Source of the DNA: Gluconacetobacter dulcium
GTDB taxonomy: Bacteria; Pseudomonadota; Alphaproteobacteria; Acetobacterales; Acetobacteraceae
Length of the DNA: 64,000 nt
Assembly (NCBI RefSeq): GCF_014174165.1
Contig: NZ_JABEQN010000023.1
Coordinates: forward strand, 1 to 64,000
Direction of reading: 5' to 3'
In this document: positions 41,696 through 52,147 of the stretch, one piece after another
Layout of the letters: each line of letters opens with the position of its first letter
How positions within the stretch are numbered: the first letter of the stretch is position 1
The notes under the pieces: model-generated
Databases searched by the model: none
The model's input: the letters and a program-made list of their open reading frames with translations, nothing else
What the model was told of the DNA's origin: nothing
Position numbers and translations under genes: made by a program

Positions 41696-41849
41696 GCGGG
41701 TGCGTCCTCATGTGCATTAAATCATCGTCTTATGAATATAAGGCGTGTGGTGGTGCGTCAAGGAAATGGGGGCATGTGGCTTCTGCCTCCGGATTTATAT
41801 TCATCGTGTTTTGATTAAATGTCATCCGTCTGGTAGGTCGGGCCGGGAT

Positions 41850-42248
41850 ATGATTGTACGAGATTTCGCCTTCCACGCCGACATGCCGGACGACATGCGC
41901 TACCTGCGCCGGCCGGATGGTGTGCAGAGATTCATCGAAAAGGACATGATTTTTCTTCTTCCCGAACGTCTCAAGGATTTTCGGAAGGATCTGTATCATG
42001 TGTGCCGGATCAACAGCTCGGACAGTGCCTTGTATGGTCCGCTTTTTCAGGTGCGGTGCGTGATCGCCGATGGGGCGGCGGTGGAGGGGTTCGACGGACC
42101 CTGCGACGTTTTTCCGTTTTATGAAAAGGTCGCGCGCAACAAGCGTCATTATCGCGATTATTATGTGCTGTTCCTGTTTCGGCATCAGGCCGATTATCGG
42201 AAATATCGCCGGCTTTGCCGAGAGCCGGAGCGGTGTCGGGATATCTGA
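41850..42248 (+). CDS. hypothetical protein, AT-richer than its surroundings
   Basis: From ATG 41850 (GGCCGGGAT upstream) 132 residues follow. The protein is rich in Asp, Arg, Tyr and Phe (YEKVARNKRHYRDYYVLFLFRHQADYRKYRRL at the C-terminus), with no membrane segment, signal or known motif. Codon use is less GC-biased than in neighbouring genes, and it lies directly upstream of a decayed aroE-like gene, so it may have come in with foreign DNA or be a gene remnant. I do not recognise the family. Confidence 0.5.
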   Translation: MIVRDFAFHADMPDDMRYLRRPDGVQRFIEKDMIFLLPERLKDFRKDLYHVCRINSSDSALYGPLFQVRCVIADGAAVEGFDGPCDVFPFYEKVARNKRHYRDYYVLFLFRHQADYRKYRRLCREPERCRDI

Positions 42249-42284
42249 TGTCCCTGGCGTGAGGATTATCCGGAGGGGTGATAT

Positions 42285-42832
42285 GTCCTGGAATTGTGCC
42301 GGGATCTGACGCCCCGTGCCAGACTGGCGGGGGCGGTCAATGTGCTGCGCCGGGTTGGCGAGGATGCGTTTGCGGGTGACATGCTGGATGGCGAGGGTTT
42401 TGTCGCGGGGCTGGCCGCCGCCGGGCATTCGGTGGCCGGGCGACGGATCTGCATCGTCGGGGCGGGCGGGGCGGCCAGTGCGACCTCGGTGGCGCTGGCC
42501 GAGCGGGGGCCTGCGCGGCTGACGCTGATCAATCGCTCGCGAGAGCGGCTGCTGGCGCTCCATGAGCGGGATGTCGGCGGGCATGATCTGGTCGTCAATG
42601 CGACCTCGCTTGGCCTGCGTGCGGACGATCCGTTGCCTTTCGGCCCGGAACGGGTCGGACCGGGCGTTCTGGCGGTCGAGGTGATTATGACCCCGGAGAT
42701 GACGCCGATCCTGCATGCGGCCGCTGGGCGGGGGCGGCGATCCATCCGGGACGGGCCATGCTGGATGGCCAGTTGGAGGCGATTTTTCGGTATTTTTCCG
42801 CAGACGGGCGGATCGGCCGCTGGCAGGTGTGA
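42285..42832 (+). pseudogene. decayed shikimate/quinate dehydrogenase-like gene
   Basis: The frame begins mid-protein (LCRDLTPRARLAGAVNVLRR) with the substrate-binding N-terminal third missing. It retains the NADP-binding Rossmann loop ICIVGAGGAASATSVAL and INRSRERLLAL, then drops about 25-30 residues before DLVVNATSLGLR. After AVEVIMTPEMTPILHAAAGRG the frame shifts near 42730: the expected AIHPGRAMLDGQLEAIF continues in another frame to a stop at 42832. Truncation, internal deletion and frameshift mark it as dead. The intact aroE is at 26078. Confidence 0.8.
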
Positions 42833-42834
42833 TC

Positions 42835-42860
42835 GGTCCGCCCCTTGGGTGGGGCGGACC
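42835..42860. terminator. hairpin between the pseudogene and sucD
   Basis: GGTCCGCCCC and GGGGCGGACC form a perfect 10-bp stem with loop TTGGGT, ten bases past the sucD stop on the minus strand. No T tract on either side, so it may act with Rho or only stabilise the 3' end. Confidence 0.5.
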
Positions 42861-42870
42861 GGGTGGGGTG

Positions 42871-43751
42871 TTAGAAACTGCCTGACAGGACGTCGAGCAG
42901 TGTCTGGCCCAGCAGGGCGGGGCTGGTGGAGATGTGGATTCCGGCGTCGCGCAGGGCTTCGATCTTGGCGGCCGCCGTCTCGTGCCCGCCGGTGATGACG
43001 GCGCCGGCATGGCCCATGCGGCGGCCCGGCGGGGCGGTGGCGCCAGCGATGAAGCCCACGACCGGCTTCTTCGTCCCGCTGTCGCGGATCAGGGTGGCGC
43101 CGTCGATTTCCGAGGTTCCGCCGATCTCGCCGATCATGATGATCGAGTCGGTGTCGGGGTCGGCGATGAAGCGTTCCAGCACATCGGTGAAATCCATGCC
43201 CTTGACCGGGTCGCCGCCGATGCCGACGCAGGTGCTCTGCCCCAGTCCGACGGCGGTGGTCTGGGCCACGGCCTCGTAGGTCAGGGTGCCGGAGCGCGAG
43301 ACGATGCCGACCTTGCCGGGGCGGTGGATCGCGCCGGGCATGATGCCGATCTTGCATTCGCCCGGCGTGATGATGCCGGGGCAGTTGGGGCCGATCAGCA
43401 GGCTGTCCGACCGGTGCAGCACCTGCTGCACGCGCACCATGTCCAGCACCGGAATGCCCTCGGTGATGCAGACGATCAGGGGCACGCCGGCGGCGATGGC
43501 CTCGAGGATCGCATCGGCCGCGCCGGCGGGCGGCACGTAGATGACGCTGGCATCGACCCGCGTGGCCGCGCACGCCTGGGCGACCGTGTCGAAGACCGGC
43601 AGGCCGAGATGGGTTTCGCCGCCACGGCCGGGGGTGACGCCGCCGACCAGTTTGGTGCCATAGGCCAGGGCCTGTTCGGAGTGGAAGGTGCCCTGGGCGC
43701 CGGTGAAGCCCTGGGTGATGACGCGGGTATCGCTATGGACGAGGATGGACA

Positions 43752-43752
<1 letters not shown>
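42871..43752 (-). CDS. sucD: succinyl-CoA synthetase alpha subunit
   Basis: The 293-residue subunit carries the CoA-binding Rossmann domain ([21 protein letters not shown] at the start) and the phosphohistidine region [14 protein letters not shown], with [16 protein letters not shown] near residue 245 holding the active His. With SucC it makes ATP or GTP from succinyl-CoA in the citric acid cycle. Start overlaps the sucC stop by one base. Several acetic acid bacteria replace this step with an acetate CoA-transferase. Confidence 0.95.
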
Positions 43753-44954
<1,202 letters not shown>

Positions 44955-45167
44955 ACGGTTATGATCCGCGTTTGTTGTCGTTGCGTCTCGGGAAGCCCGG
45001 ACGGTGCACCGGCCGCGTATGCGTCAGCGATCGTCTGCATGGCATAATCGGCCGGTTTATGCCATCTCGGATGCTGAAAAGGACTTGTTCAGGCTTCGTA
45101 TATGCCCTTCCGCATGGAAGGACGGGAAAGAGGGAAGCGGGGCGGATGGCATGAAAGACGGAGTACG

Positions 45168-45992
45168 ATGAAACATTGGCGCCTTGAGCAGATGGATTGG
45201 GACTGTTTCGATCCGGCGCGCGTCGACCCCGATATCGTCCAGTTGGTCAAGGCGGCGTCGGTCGTCGAGCGGAACGGCGTGGATTATGCGCATTATCTGA
45301 ACAATGTGTTCTTCGACGACCCGGCCTTTCGCGCGGCGGCGGACAATTGGGCGATCGAGGAAGTGCAGCATGGCGACGCGCTGGGGCGGTGGGCGATGCT
45401 GGCGGACCCGTCATGGGACTATCCGCTGGCGTTCGAACGGTATCGCGCGTCGTACAAGCTGGAACTGGAGGTCGATCGGTCCATTCGCGGATCGCGCACC
45501 GGCGAGCTGATTGCCCGCTGCATGGTCGAGACGGGGACGTCATCCTTCTATACCGCCCTGGCCGATGCCACGGACGAGCCGCTGCTGAAGGCGATCTGTC
45601 GGCAGATCGCGGCGGACGAATACAGGCATTTCAAGCTGTTCTACGACCACATGAACCGCTACCTGAAGCGCGAGAAGCTGGGTGTGTGGCAGCGCATGCG
45701 CATTGCGCTGGGTCGGGTGACGGAAAGCGAGGATGACGAACTCGCCTCGGCCTATCATACGACCAACGATCCGGTTGGCCTGCCGTACGACCATGGCCGC
45801 TGCATTGCGGCTTATATGGCGCGGGCGATGCGCTATTATCAGCCCCGGCACACTGTGCGCGTGACCGGGATGATCCTGAAGACGATCGGGATCGCGCCGC
45901 ATGGCTGGGTGCATGAACTGGTCGCGCGGGGCATGTATTATCTGATTCGCATACGCCAGAAGAAATTCGCGCGTCAGGCGGCGTTGGCCTGA
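45168..45992 (+). CDS. ferritin-like diiron protein
   Basis: Start at ATG 45168 (GGAGTACG just upstream); 274 residues. Two diiron half-sites are visible: WAIEEVQHGDAL (EExxH, about residue 65) and IAADEYRHFKLF (DExxH, about residue 150), with extra Glu residues in LELEVD and MVETGTSS. This is the four-helix ferritin-like fold seen in acyl-ACP desaturases and other oxidases. The protein is soluble except for a hydrophobic C-terminal helix, and the substrate is unknown. Confidence 0.8.
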   Translation: MKHWRLEQMDWDCFDPARVDPDIVQLVKAASVVERNGVDYAHYLNNVFFDDPAFRAAADNWAIEEVQHGDALGRWAMLADPSWDYPLAFERYRASYKLELEVDRSIRGSRTGELIARCMVETGTSSFYTALADATDEPLLKAICRQIAADEYRHFKLFYDHMNRYLKREKLGVWQRMRIALGRVTESEDDELASAYHTTNDPVGLPYDHGRCIAAYMARAMRYYQPRHTVRVTGMILKTIGIAPHGWVHELVARGMYYLIRIRQKKFARQAALA

Positions 45993-46019
45993 CGGGGCGG
46001 GAACCAGGAGGGAGTGACG

Positions 46020-46640
46020 ATGTTGGTGCGCAAAATGATCGCGGCCGCGAGCCTCGGCCTGACCGTGGCGGCGCTGTCGCCGACGGCGGCCGCGCTGGCC
46101 GATCCGTATTCTCTGCCGATCGCGACATCGCCCGCGACGCCGCCGCCGCCCGATGCCGCCGCCGTCGCGGTGCAGCAGGATCTGGCCCAGGTCGGGGTTG
46201 CCGCCTTTACCGCGCCCGGATTTCGCCCGGCCCTGATCCGGCATGTGGTGCTGTTCCGCTTCCTCAAGAGTGTGACGCCGTTCCAGAAGGCGGAGGTGGC
46301 CCGGCGCTTTCTGGAACTGGCGGTCGATTCCCGTCGTCCGGATGGCCGTCCGGTGGTCGAGTCGATCGAGACCGGCTTTCAGAACAGCGGCGAGGGCACG
46401 GACGAGGGATACCAGATGGGCTTTCTGGTGAGTTTTCGCTCGGAAGGGGACCGGAATTATTATGTCGGCCGGCCGGTCGTGACCCAGCCGGGCTTCTTCG
46501 ATCCCGCGCATGATGCGTTCAAGGCGTTCGCGGCACCGTATCTGGCCGGCGTCCTGTGTTTCGACTATCGCGTGGCCGCGCTGGCGCGTCCGCCGGAGCC
46601 TGTGAAAGCGACCGCGGCACGGGCTGGGCACCGCAAATAA
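46020..46640 (+). CDS. exported Dabb (stress-responsive A/B barrel) domain protein
   Basis: ATG 46020 with GGAGGGAG upstream gives 206 residues: a signal peptide (MIAAASLGLTVAALSPTAAALA), a Pro/Ala linker and a Dabb domain (about residues 72-180) with the family's IRHVVLFRFLKSV and YYVGRPVV...FDPAHDAFKAFAAPYL. Dabb domains are dimeric alpha-beta barrels, some with heme or enzymatic roles; the periplasmic location is unusual for them. It follows the diiron gene by 27 bases and is probably co-transcribed. Confidence 0.8.
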   Translation: MLVRKMIAAASLGLTVAALSPTAAALADPYSLPIATSPATPPPPDAAAVAVQQDLAQVGVAAFTAPGFRPALIRHVVLFRFLKSVTPFQKAEVARRFLELAVDSRRPDGRPVVESIETGFQNSGEGTDEGYQMGFLVSFRSEGDRNYYVGRPVVTQPGFFDPAHDAFKAFAAPYLAGVLCFDYRVAALARPPEPVKATAARAGHRK

Positions 46641-46686
46641 ACCGTTCTACCGTAACCCGTTTGTAACAGAATTTCGAGGCAACGGG

Positions 46687-48789
46687 ATGTCGGATTTCAG
46701 ACGGTATGGCCGGCGTGGCTGGCTGTGCGGCGCGGCCCTGCTGGTGGCCGTGAGCTGGGGCGGTGGGGCGGTGGCGGCCGATCAGGCCGCCGCCGCGAAG
46801 GCGCCCGATGGGATCGATGCCCCGTCTTACGGCGCATGGGGCTTCGATATGGACGGGCGCGACCTGTCGATCGCGCCGGGCAATAATTTCTTCGGTTACG
46901 CGAATGGCCGGGCGGTACACGATATCGTCATTCCGCCCGACATGACGGCCTATGGGCCGTTCAACATGCTCCATGAACTGTCGCGCAAGCGCGTGCAGGA
47001 TATCCTGAACGAGCTGGCGGCCCATCCGGTGGCCGATCCCGTGACGGTCGACCAGAAGCTGGGCACGTTCTACGCCACCTTCATGGACGAAAAGGGGATC
47101 GAAGCGCGGGGGACCACGCCGCTCGCCGCCGACCTGGACGCCGTTCGCGCGGTGGGAGACCGGAGCGCCTTTGCCGCCCTGCTGGGACATGCGCAGACGG
47201 GGTTCCAGCATTCGCTGTTCGGCATGGGCATCCAGCCGGATGCCAAGGACCCGACGGTCTATGCGCTGACGCTGGACCAGGGCGGGCTGGGCCTGCCGGA
47301 TCGCGATTATTACCTGAAGCCCGCGCTGGCGGCGAAGAAGACCGCCTATCAGGCTTATGTCCAGCAGGTCCTGACCCTGATCGGATGGCCGGATGCCGCG
47401 AAGCAGGCCCAGGCCATCGTGGCGTTCGAGACCCGGCTGGCGGAGGTTCACTGGGCGCGGCAGGACATGCGCGACCCCGACAAGACCTATAACCCCATCA
47501 ATGTTGCCGATCTGGCCAGGCGTGCGCCCGGCTTCGACTGGGCGGCTTATCTGACGGGCGCCGAACTGCCCGAGACGATCGTGAAATCGGGCACGCTGAT
47601 CGTCGGCGAGCCCGACGCCGTGGTCGGCGAGGCGAAGATTGCGTCGGAAACGCCGTTGGACACGCTGCGGGCGTGGCTGGCCTTTCATCTGGCGGGCAGC
47701 GCCGCGCATTACCTGCCCAAGGCGTTCGTGCAGGCATCGTTCGATTTCAACGACCGGACGCTGGGCGGCCAGCCGCAATTGCCCGACCGGTGGAAGCGCG
47801 GCGTGACCGCGACCGGCCATGCGATGGGCATGGCGCTGGGACAGACCTATGTCGCGCGCTATTTCCCGCCGGAATACCGGCGGATGATGGAATCGCTGAC
47901 CACCGAACTGAAAGCGGCCTTCCGGGTGCGGTTGCAGCATAATACATGGATGGGGGCGCAGACCCGCGCCGCCGCCGTGCAGAAGCTGGACCATTTCACC
48001 ATCCAGATCGGTTACCCCAAACGCTGGCGGGATTATTCGACCCTCGTCGTCAGGCAGGGGGACGCCTATGGCAATGCCGCCCGCGCCGAAGCCTTCGAAT
48101 GGCGGTACTGGCTGGGTCATCTGGGCCACCCGGTCGATCGGGACGAGTGGGACATGACCCCGCAGACGGTCAATGCCTACAATAACCCCCTGTTCAACGA
48201 GGTGGTGTTTCCGGCCGCCATTCTCCAGCCGCCCTTCTTCAACCCCAAGGCGGACCCGGCGGTCAATTACGGTGCGATCGGCGGCGTGATCGGCCATGAG
48301 ATGACGCATTCCTTCGACGATGAAGGGCGCAAGTTCGACTATATGGGCCGCCTGAAGGAATGGTGGACCAAGGACGACGCGGCACGCTTCAACACGCTCG
48401 CCGATCGCTTCGGCAAGCAGTACGACGCCTTCGAGGTGTTGCCGGGCGTGCATGTGAACGGCAAGCTGACGATGGGCGAGAACATCGCCGATCTGGGGGG
48501 GCTGACGCTGGCGCTGGATGCCTATCATGCCTCGCTGCACGGCAAGCCGGCCCCGGTGATCGGTGGCCTGACGGGGGACCAGCGCGTGTTCCTCGGCTGG
48601 GCGCAGGTCTGGCGGCAGAAACTGCGTGACGACACCATCCGCCAGCGCGTGATGACGGACCCGCATTCGCCGCCGCAGGCGCGGGTGAATATTCCGATGC
48701 ACAATATTGATGCCTGGTACAAGGCCTGGAACGTCAAGCCGGGCGACACGCTGTATCTGAAGCCTGAAGAGCGGGTGAAGATCTGGTGA
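46687..48789 (+). CDS. pepO: M13-family zinc metallopeptidase (PepO/neprilysin type), exported
   Basis: The 700-residue protein has an N-terminal signal segment (GWLCGAALLVAVSWGGGAVAA), an M13 N-terminal helical domain (ISIAPGNNFFGYANG region) and the catalytic domain with VIGHEMTHSFDDEG (HExxH), the third ligand in MGENIADLGGLTLAL, and the family's final N-x-DAWYKAWNV. Members cut short peptides in the periplasm. Length is normal. It stands between the Dabb gene and a hairpin at 48818. Confidence 0.94.
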   Translation: MSDFRRYGRRGWLCGAALLVAVSWGGGAVAADQAAAAKAPDGIDAPSYGAWGFDMDGRDLSIAPGNNFFGYANGRAVHDIVIPPDMTAYGPFNMLHELSRKRVQDILNELAAHPVADPVTVDQKLGTFYATFMDEKGIEARGTTPLAADLDAVRAVGDRSAFAALLGHAQTGFQHSLFGMGIQPDAKDPTVYALTLDQGGLGLPDRDYYLKPALAAKKTAYQAYVQQVLTLIGWPDAAKQAQAIVAFETRLAEVHWARQDMRDPDKTYNPINVADLARRAPGFDWAAYLTGAELPETIVKSGTLIVGEPDAVVGEAKIASETPLDTLRAWLAFHLAGSAAHYLPKAFVQASFDFNDRTLGGQPQLPDRWKRGVTATGHAMGMALGQTYVARYFPPEYRRMMESLTTELKAAFRVRLQHNTWMGAQTRAAAVQKLDHFTIQIGYPKRWRDYSTLVVRQGDAYGNAARAEAFEWRYWLGHLGHPVDRDEWDMTPQTVNAYNNPLFNEVVFPAAILQPPFFNPKADPAVNYGAIGGVIGHEMTHSFDDEGRKFDYMGRLKEWWTKDDAARFNTLADRFGKQYDAFEVLPGVHVNGKLTMGENIADLGGLTLALDAYHASLHGKPAPVIGGLTGDQRVFLGWAQVWRQKLRDDTIRQRVMTDPHSPPQARVNIPMHNIDAWYKAWNVKPGDTLYLKPEERVKIW

Positions 48790-48817
48790 CGGCGGGAAAC
48801 CGCGTAGTCTGAGAACA

Positions 48818-48848
48818 GGGGCGGGGCGGTTTTTTGCCGTTCCGCCCC
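48818..48848 (+). terminator. hairpin after pepO
   Basis: GGGGCGGGGCGG pairs with CCGTTCCGCCCC around a TTTTTTG loop, forming a 12-bp stem with two G-T pairs, 29 bases past the stop. No T tract follows the stem. Confidence 0.45.
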
Positions 48849-48903
48849 TTGCGCAAACGGGTGCCACCTGCTGGAACCACCCTCGTGATCGGGGAGAGGT
48901 GCG

Positions 48904-49662
48904 ATGACGACGGTGACGCTTGGCCATCCGGAAACCATCCTGCACGCGGCCGCTGCCGCGGCAGTCGTGCGTGTGCTGGAAGCTTATGACCTGGACGTCG
49001 AATACGTTACCGGTAGCCGGGACGAGCTGACGGCGGCCATGAAGGCGGGCGGGATCGACCTGTTCGTGTCCGCGTGGCTGCCCGATGTCGATGCCGTGTG
49101 GGCGGACCCGTCGCTGGGCATGGACCCGCTGGGTGAGTTGTACAAGCCTGTTTTCGGCTGGTTCATGCCTGAAGGCTGCGCGCCGGGCGTGGTTTCGATC
49201 GCTGATCTGGGGCTGGATGACGGAGTGGTCAACCGCAACATCGTGGCGGCGGAATCGGTGCTGGAACGGGTGCGGCTCGGCGTCGGGTCCTATGGGCTGA
49301 CGGAGCGCGGCTTCACCATCGATGCCCGTCCGGATGAAGAGGCCTGGCGATATGCCGCGAAGGCGATCGAGACCGGCGAGGCGGCGGTCCTGCCGCTGTG
49401 GCAGCCGCATTTCCTGCACCATGGCGGCCGGCTGCGGTCGCTGGAAGACCCCAGGACCGTGCTGGCCGGCGAGCAGGCGGCCCGGATGCTGGTGCGTCGC
49501 GAGGCGCGGGCGGAACTGGATTCCGACCTGCTGGATGAGCTGGACGAGCTGATGCTGGGCCACAAGGTGGTGAGCGCGCTGGAATATGCGGTGCGCTGCG
49601 ACGGCATGACCGGCGATGAGGCGGCCGAGGCCTGGCAGCGCGGAAAGCTGCTGCCCCGATAG
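48904..49662 (+). CDS. orphan OpuAC-type substrate-binding protein without signal peptide
   Basis: The 252-residue protein matches the glycine betaine/choline-binding (OpuAC) fold: TLGHPETILHAAAAAAVVRVLE, SRDELTAAMKAGGIDLFVSAWLPDVDAVW and WRYAAKAIETGEAAVLPLWQPHFLHHGGRL. It starts directly with the mature domain, GCGATG behind GGGAGAGG, and has no signal peptide or lipobox, and no permease or ATPase gene is near. It may therefore bind a ligand in the cytoplasm. Five bases separate it from the next gene. Confidence 0.75.
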   Translation: MTTVTLGHPETILHAAAAAAVVRVLEAYDLDVEYVTGSRDELTAAMKAGGIDLFVSAWLPDVDAVWADPSLGMDPLGELYKPVFGWFMPEGCAPGVVSIADLGLDDGVVNRNIVAAESVLERVRLGVGSYGLTERGFTIDARPDEEAWRYAAKAIETGEAAVLPLWQPHFLHHGGRLRSLEDPRTVLAGEQAARMLVRREARAELDSDLLDELDELMLGHKVVSALEYAVRCDGMTGDEAAEAWQRGKLLPR

Positions 49663-49666
49663 GGCC

Positions 49667-50551
49667 ATGGTGCATGCATCCTCTCTGACGACTGGATCGG
49701 CCGGTGATCCGCGTGAAGTCGATTACTGGCTGTTCGGGGCCTTGCGGCCGCGCTCCCGCGCGCTGCGCGTGCTGGTGGCCGGGGGCGATGCGGCGCGTGC
49801 GGCGCGACTGACGGAGAGCCTGGAGGCGGAGGGGCGACCGGGGGAGGTCGGGTTTCTCGCTGCCGATGCGCCGCTCCCGTCTTCTGTTTACGATTATATT
49901 GATTGCGACCTAAGCGCGGAGGCGGAGCCGGGGGCTCGGCTGGAGGCCCTGGGCGGGGTGCTGGCGCCGGGCGGCGGCATCCGCGTGGTGATGCCCGCAT
50001 CGGATGGGCGCGGTGGTGGCTGCGCTGTCGGTGGGCTGTTCGACCTGCTGGCGGCGGCGGGGCTGGCGCCTGTCTGCCTGATGGCGCCGCTGGAATATGA
50101 GCCGGCGCTTCTGGAGGCGGACCCGGCCTTTTGCACCGATCTCGACTTCCTGCCCGATCGCGCGCGGGCCGGTCTGGCCGAGTTGCTTGGGGTAGGGCGG
50201 GCGTTTCAGGTGGCTTATGTTCGCCGGGCGGGTGAGGTCGTGGGGCGGGCCGATCCGATGGACCCGGCGTGTGTGCCGGTGCTGCGGGGCCTGGACGGGT
50301 TGGGTCTCTCGCGGCTGATGCGGCCCGATAATCGGTTGCCGGTCCGTCTGGCGGGGCGTGAAGTGCTGGTGCCGGTCATTTCGCAGGCGCGCGGGCTGCT
50401 GCCGCTGGTCGATGGCAGGCGCACGGTGGGCGAACTGGCCGCGCTCCTGGATAATCGGGGCGTCGATGCCGCGCAGTTCCGGCAGGTGTGGCGGATAACC
50501 TTCGCCACCTTCGCCGGGCTGAACCAGCTTCTGCTTCAGGCGCCGTTGTGA
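49667..50551 (+). CDS. methyltransferase-fold protein with degenerate SAM motif
   Basis: ATG 49667 gives 294 residues. Residues 15-120 have the order of a class I methyltransferase (REVDYWLFGALRPRSRALRVLVAGGDAARAARL; later GVLAPGGGIRVVMPAS), but motif I is VAGGDAARA instead of DxGxGxG and the acidic SAM residue is missing. The C-terminal 80 residues (ARGLLPLVDGRRTVGELAALLDN) resemble the winged-helix module attached to some methyltransferases. An active enzyme is doubtful. It overlaps the next gene. Confidence 0.6.
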   Translation: MVHASSLTTGSAGDPREVDYWLFGALRPRSRALRVLVAGGDAARAARLTESLEAEGRPGEVGFLAADAPLPSSVYDYIDCDLSAEAEPGARLEALGGVLAPGGGIRVVMPASDGRGGGCAVGGLFDLLAAAGLAPVCLMAPLEYEPALLEADPAFCTDLDFLPDRARAGLAELLGVGRAFQVAYVRRAGEVVGRADPMDPACVPVLRGLDGLGLSRLMRPDNRLPVRLAGREVLVPVISQARGLLPLVDGRRTVGELAALLDNRGVDAAQFRQVWRITFATFAGLNQLLLQAPL

Positions 50552-51078
50552 ACGGGCGGCCGGATGCGCCGCTCGCCATCGTGATCTTCGGGGCCGCGGT
50601 TCATCCCGACGGCACACCTTCCGCGACATTATGCCGCCGGGTCGCGGCGGCCGAGGCTTTCGGGCGGACCTGCGCGGCGCCGCTGTTCGTGCCGACCGGC
50701 GGCAGCCTGGGTGGGCGCCCGGCCGAGGCGCCCGTGATGGCGGAATTGCTGCGCCGGGCCGGGGTGCCGGACTCGGCGATCCTGATCGAGGCGACGGCGC
50801 GGGATACGCTGGACTCGGTGCTGGCGTGCTCCGTGCTGCTGCGGGCGCGTGGTTATCGCGGCGCCGTCGCGGTTGCCAGCAGCGGCTATCACCTGCCGCG
50901 CTGTCTGGTGCTGATGCGGCTGGCGGGCTGGCGGGTGGTACGGGTGCCCCCGCCCCAGGTGCCGGCGGCCCGGAGCCTGCTGCGGCGCTGGTTCTGGCGC
51001 CTGCGCGAAGTCGCGGCCCTGCCATGGGACGCCCTGCTGCTGGCGCTCCGTCGCCGTGAGGCCATGCCGCGCGATTGA
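50548..51078 (+). CDS. YdcF-like DUF218 protein
   Basis: GTG 50548 overlaps the previous stop (GTGA); 176 residues. DUF218 signatures: IVIFGAAVHPDGTPS, FVPTGGSLGGRPAEAPVMAELL, ATARDTLDSVLACSVLL and ASSGYHLPRCLVLMRL. The family includes SanA, ElyC and YdcF, linked to envelope integrity; the biochemical activity is not settled. Unlike SanA or ElyC it lacks an N-terminal membrane anchor. Its stop is about 70 bases before fabD. Confidence 0.8.
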   Translation: MNGRPDAPLAIVIFGAAVHPDGTPSATLCRRVAAAEAFGRTCAAPLFVPTGGSLGGRPAEAPVMAELLRRAGVPDSAILIEATARDTLDSVLACSVLLRARGYRGAVAVASSGYHLPRCLVLMRLAGWRVVRVPPPQVPAARSLLRRWFWRLREVAALPWDALLLALRRREAMPRD

Positions 51079-51146
51079 CAGGCGCCGCGTCCTGTCGGCA
51101 TTTCGCGGGCCGGAACGTGAGATTTCTTTTGGATAATGAGGACAGC

Positions 51147-52118
51147 ATGACCGTTCACGCCTTCATCTTCCCCGGTCAGGGTAGCCAGTCCGTCGGGATG
51201 GGCGCCGAACTGGCCGCAGCCTTCGCCCCGGCGCGCGAAGTGTTCCAGGAAGTCGACGATGCGCTGAACCAGAAGCTTTCCGCCCTGATCTTCGAGGGGC
51301 CGATGGAGGATCTGACCCGCACCGAAAATACCCAGCCTGCCCTGATGGCGGTGTCGCTGGCGGTGCTGCGGGTGCTGGAGAAGGAAGGCGGGCTGGAGCT
51401 GAAGCGCGTGGCCGCGCTGGTGGCCGGGCATTCGCTGGGCGAATATTCGGCGCTGGCGGCGGCGGGGTCGTTCGGGATCGCGCAGACGGCGCGCCTGCTG
51501 CGCCTGCGCGGCACGGCGATGCAGAAGGCGGTGCCGGCAGGCGAGGGCGGGATGGCGGCGCTGATCGGCGTGGATCTGGACGAGGCGCGCGCGATCTGCG
51601 CCGAGGCCGCGATCGTGCGTGTGGAAGGCGAGCCGGACCGCACGGAAATCATCGAAGTGGCCAACGATAATGGCGGCGGACAGATCGTCATTTCGGGCCG
51701 GGCGACGGCGATCGAGCGGGCGATTCCGATTGCCAAGGCGCGCGGGGTGAAGCGGGCGGTGGTGCTGCCGGTGTCGGCGCCGTTTCATTGCTCGCTGATG
51801 GCCCCGGCGGCCGATGCGATGGGCGAGGCGCTGGAGCGGGCCGAAATTACGCCGCCGGTGGTGCCGCTGGTGGCCAATGTCTCGGCGGCCAAGGTGACTG
51901 ACCCGCAGGCGATTCGCGACCTGCTGGTGCGGCAGGTGACCGGCACCGTGCGCTGGCGCGAGAGTGTCGAGGCGATGGCGGCGATGGGCGTCGACAGTTT
52001 TGTCGAACTGGGGGCCGGCAAGGTGCTGTCCGGGCTGGTGCGGCGCATCGCGCCCGATGCGGCGGCCCGTTCGGTCGGCACCCCGGCGGATATCGAGGCG
52101 TTTCTCGCGTCGTTATAA
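51147..52118 (+). CDS. fabD: malonyl-CoA:ACP transacylase
   Basis: ATG 51147 with GAGGA upstream begins MTVHAFIFPGQGSQSVGMG, the normal start, giving 323 residues. The nucleophile Ser is in VAGHSLGEYSALAAAG (about residue 97), the active-site Arg and His in RLRGTAMQKAV and APFHCSLM, with a final FVELGAGKVLSGLV. It loads malonyl groups onto ACP. It opens the fabD-fabG-acpP-fabF-mltG cluster. Confidence 0.96.
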   Translation: MTVHAFIFPGQGSQSVGMGAELAAAFAPAREVFQEVDDALNQKLSALIFEGPMEDLTRTENTQPALMAVSLAVLRVLEKEGGLELKRVAALVAGHSLGEYSALAAAGSFGIAQTARLLRLRGTAMQKAVPAGEGGMAALIGVDLDEARAICAEAAIVRVEGEPDRTEIIEVANDNGGGQIVISGRATAIERAIPIAKARGVKRAVVLPVSAPFHCSLMAPAADAMGEALERAEITPPVVPLVANVSAAKVTDPQAIRDLLVRQVTGTVRWRESVEAMAAMGVDSFVELGAGKVLSGLVRRIAPDAAARSVGTPADIEAFLASL

Positions 52119-52147
52119 GAGATGGTTTTTCAGGCAAGGACGGGCTG

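Noticed and set aside
46519-49668. A 1049-codon open frame on the minus strand opposite pepO and the betaine-binding-like gene
   Set aside because: It mirrors genes with clear motifs on the plus strand; such long antisense frames are common in high-GC DNA, and the product is rich in Arg, His and Gln with no domain.
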